From an uncultured Eubacterium sp. (GTDB taxonomy: Bacteria; Bacillota; Clostridia; Lachnospirales; Lachnospiraceae), in the NCBI GenBank assembly GCA_900550135.1, contig URQO01000085.1:1-5394 (forward strand): a stretch of 5,394 nt of DNA. The letters are read 5' to 3'. The position numbers and the translations under genes are program-made. The notes under the pieces were generated by a model, which had not been told where the DNA came from, ran no database searches, and saw only the letters and a list, made by a program, of their open reading frames with translations. Position 1 is the stretch's first letter; every line of letters begins with the position of its first letter. Shown in pieces: positions 5,109 through 5,394 of this stretch.

Positions 5109-5394
5109 TTATTTCTTCATTGCTTCATAAATTTTGTTCACATTATAGTCTGGTGCAAACTTTTCTGCTACGGCATATATTTTCTCTATGTCTGTAATCT
5201 TTTCTTCCAGTTCGTCAGCTATCTGTTCAGCCGTCTTATTTTTCTTTAACTTTTTGCACACAATTTCAATAAGTTTTAATTCTTGTCCTATCTGTTGTCC
5301 TATCTGTTGTCCTATTTTCTCTCCAATTTTTTGTCCAATTTCCTGTCCAATCTTCTTTCCAGCCAACTCGCCCTCTTCATACGAATCCTCACGA
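5109..5394 (-). CDS. C-terminal part of an Rpn-like PD-(D/E)XK nuclease/transposase-family protein
   Basis: The frame is open from the window edge to a TAA at 5109-5111, so only the last 94 residues or so are present and the catalytic part lies outside. The visible part starts REDSYEEGELAGKK, continues with seven four-residue units of the type G-Q-x-I, and ends in two helical pairs (LIEIVCKKLKKNKTAEQIADEL and EKITDIEKIYAVAEKFAP). A Glu/Gly-rich heptad-like stretch followed by a LLKKGxSxEEIAxxL-type tail is typical of the C-terminus of Rpn (YhgA-like) recombination-promoting nucleases, often annotated as PD-(D/E)XK nuclease family transposases. The assignment rests on this tail alone. A TTG at 5364-5366 could be read as a start, but the frame continues upstream with family-like sequence. 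The protein probably has no functional link to the two-component operon. Confidence 0.75.
   Translation of the reverse strand, partial: REDSYEEGELAGKKIGQEIGQKIGEKIGQQIGQQIGQELKLIEIVCKKLKKNKTAEQIADELEEKITDIEKIYAVAEKFAPDYNVNKIYEAMKK
5277..5360 (-). repeat. 12-bp coding tandem repeat, seven imperfect units
   Basis: Seven consecutive 12-nt units encode GKKI, GQEI, GQKI, GEKI, GQQI, GQQI and GQEL. The units at about 5281-5312 are nearly identical at DNA level, so unit number could vary by slippage without shifting the frame. Such Gly-every-fourth-residue helices are common in the Rpn tail and form an extended helix that may pack as a dimer contact. Confidence 0.85.

Noticed and set aside
5277..5360. 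CRISPR-like short repeats
   Set aside because: Units are 12 bp with no spacers and lie in frame within a coding sequence.
5364..5366. TTG as the start of a complete 85-residue protein
   Set aside because: The frame continues to the window edge with sequence typical of the family, and no ribosome site suitably precedes the TTG.

Overview
The window is AT-rich, with strong AGGAGG-type ribosome binding sites, small CxxC zinc-ribbon proteins, an Agr/LytTR-type two-component pair and the tail of an Rpn/PD-(D/E)XK-type protein. Together these point to a low-GC Clostridia chromosome, most likely a gut Lachnospiraceae relative. Genus cannot be fixed from the sequence alone. No rRNA, tRNA, CRISPR array or complete insertion sequence was seen.

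Layout, in window coordinates. Leftmost is a minus-strand gene set: a double zinc-ribbon protein (1506-2024), a membrane-anchored zinc-ribbon protein (722-1420) and the start of a secreted protein (1-652, running off the edge). It reads leftwards from a strong promoter, TTGACT-17-TATAAT, at 2166-2194. A perfect 9-bp inverted repeat (2168-2189) fills the space between the -35 and -10 boxes. A small divergent Xre-like HTH gene (2238-2450, plus strand) starts just beyond it and is the obvious candidate repressor. A bidirectional terminator (2546-2588) separates this part from a minus-strand operon made of a LytTR response regulator (4252-4947) and an AgrC-like sensor kinase (2587-4242). The right edge holds the C-terminal end of an Rpn-like gene (5109-5394).

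The most interesting structure is regulatory. Two minus-strand promoters share one design: two 13-bp direct repeats (consensus close to ATGTAACAACTGG) with a 21-bp period, then exactly 25 bp, then an extended -10 (TGnTATAAT). One (5041-5105) precedes the response-regulator gene. The other (2473-2537) lies beyond the kinase terminator and points into the 3' end of the HTH gene, so its transcript would be antisense to that gene and could run on into the zinc-ribbon operon. The repeats fit LytTR-type binding sites.

The inferred circuit is as follows. An unknown signal is sensed by the kinase and passed to the LytTR regulator, which activates its own operon and an antisense promoter. The antisense transcript lowers the HTH repressor and may itself carry the zinc-ribbon/secreted-protein genes, an excludon-like switch. 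The kinase is also odd: two extra membrane segments appear to interrupt its dimerisation/phosphotransfer region. The sites and spacings are seen in the sequence; the circuit is inference.
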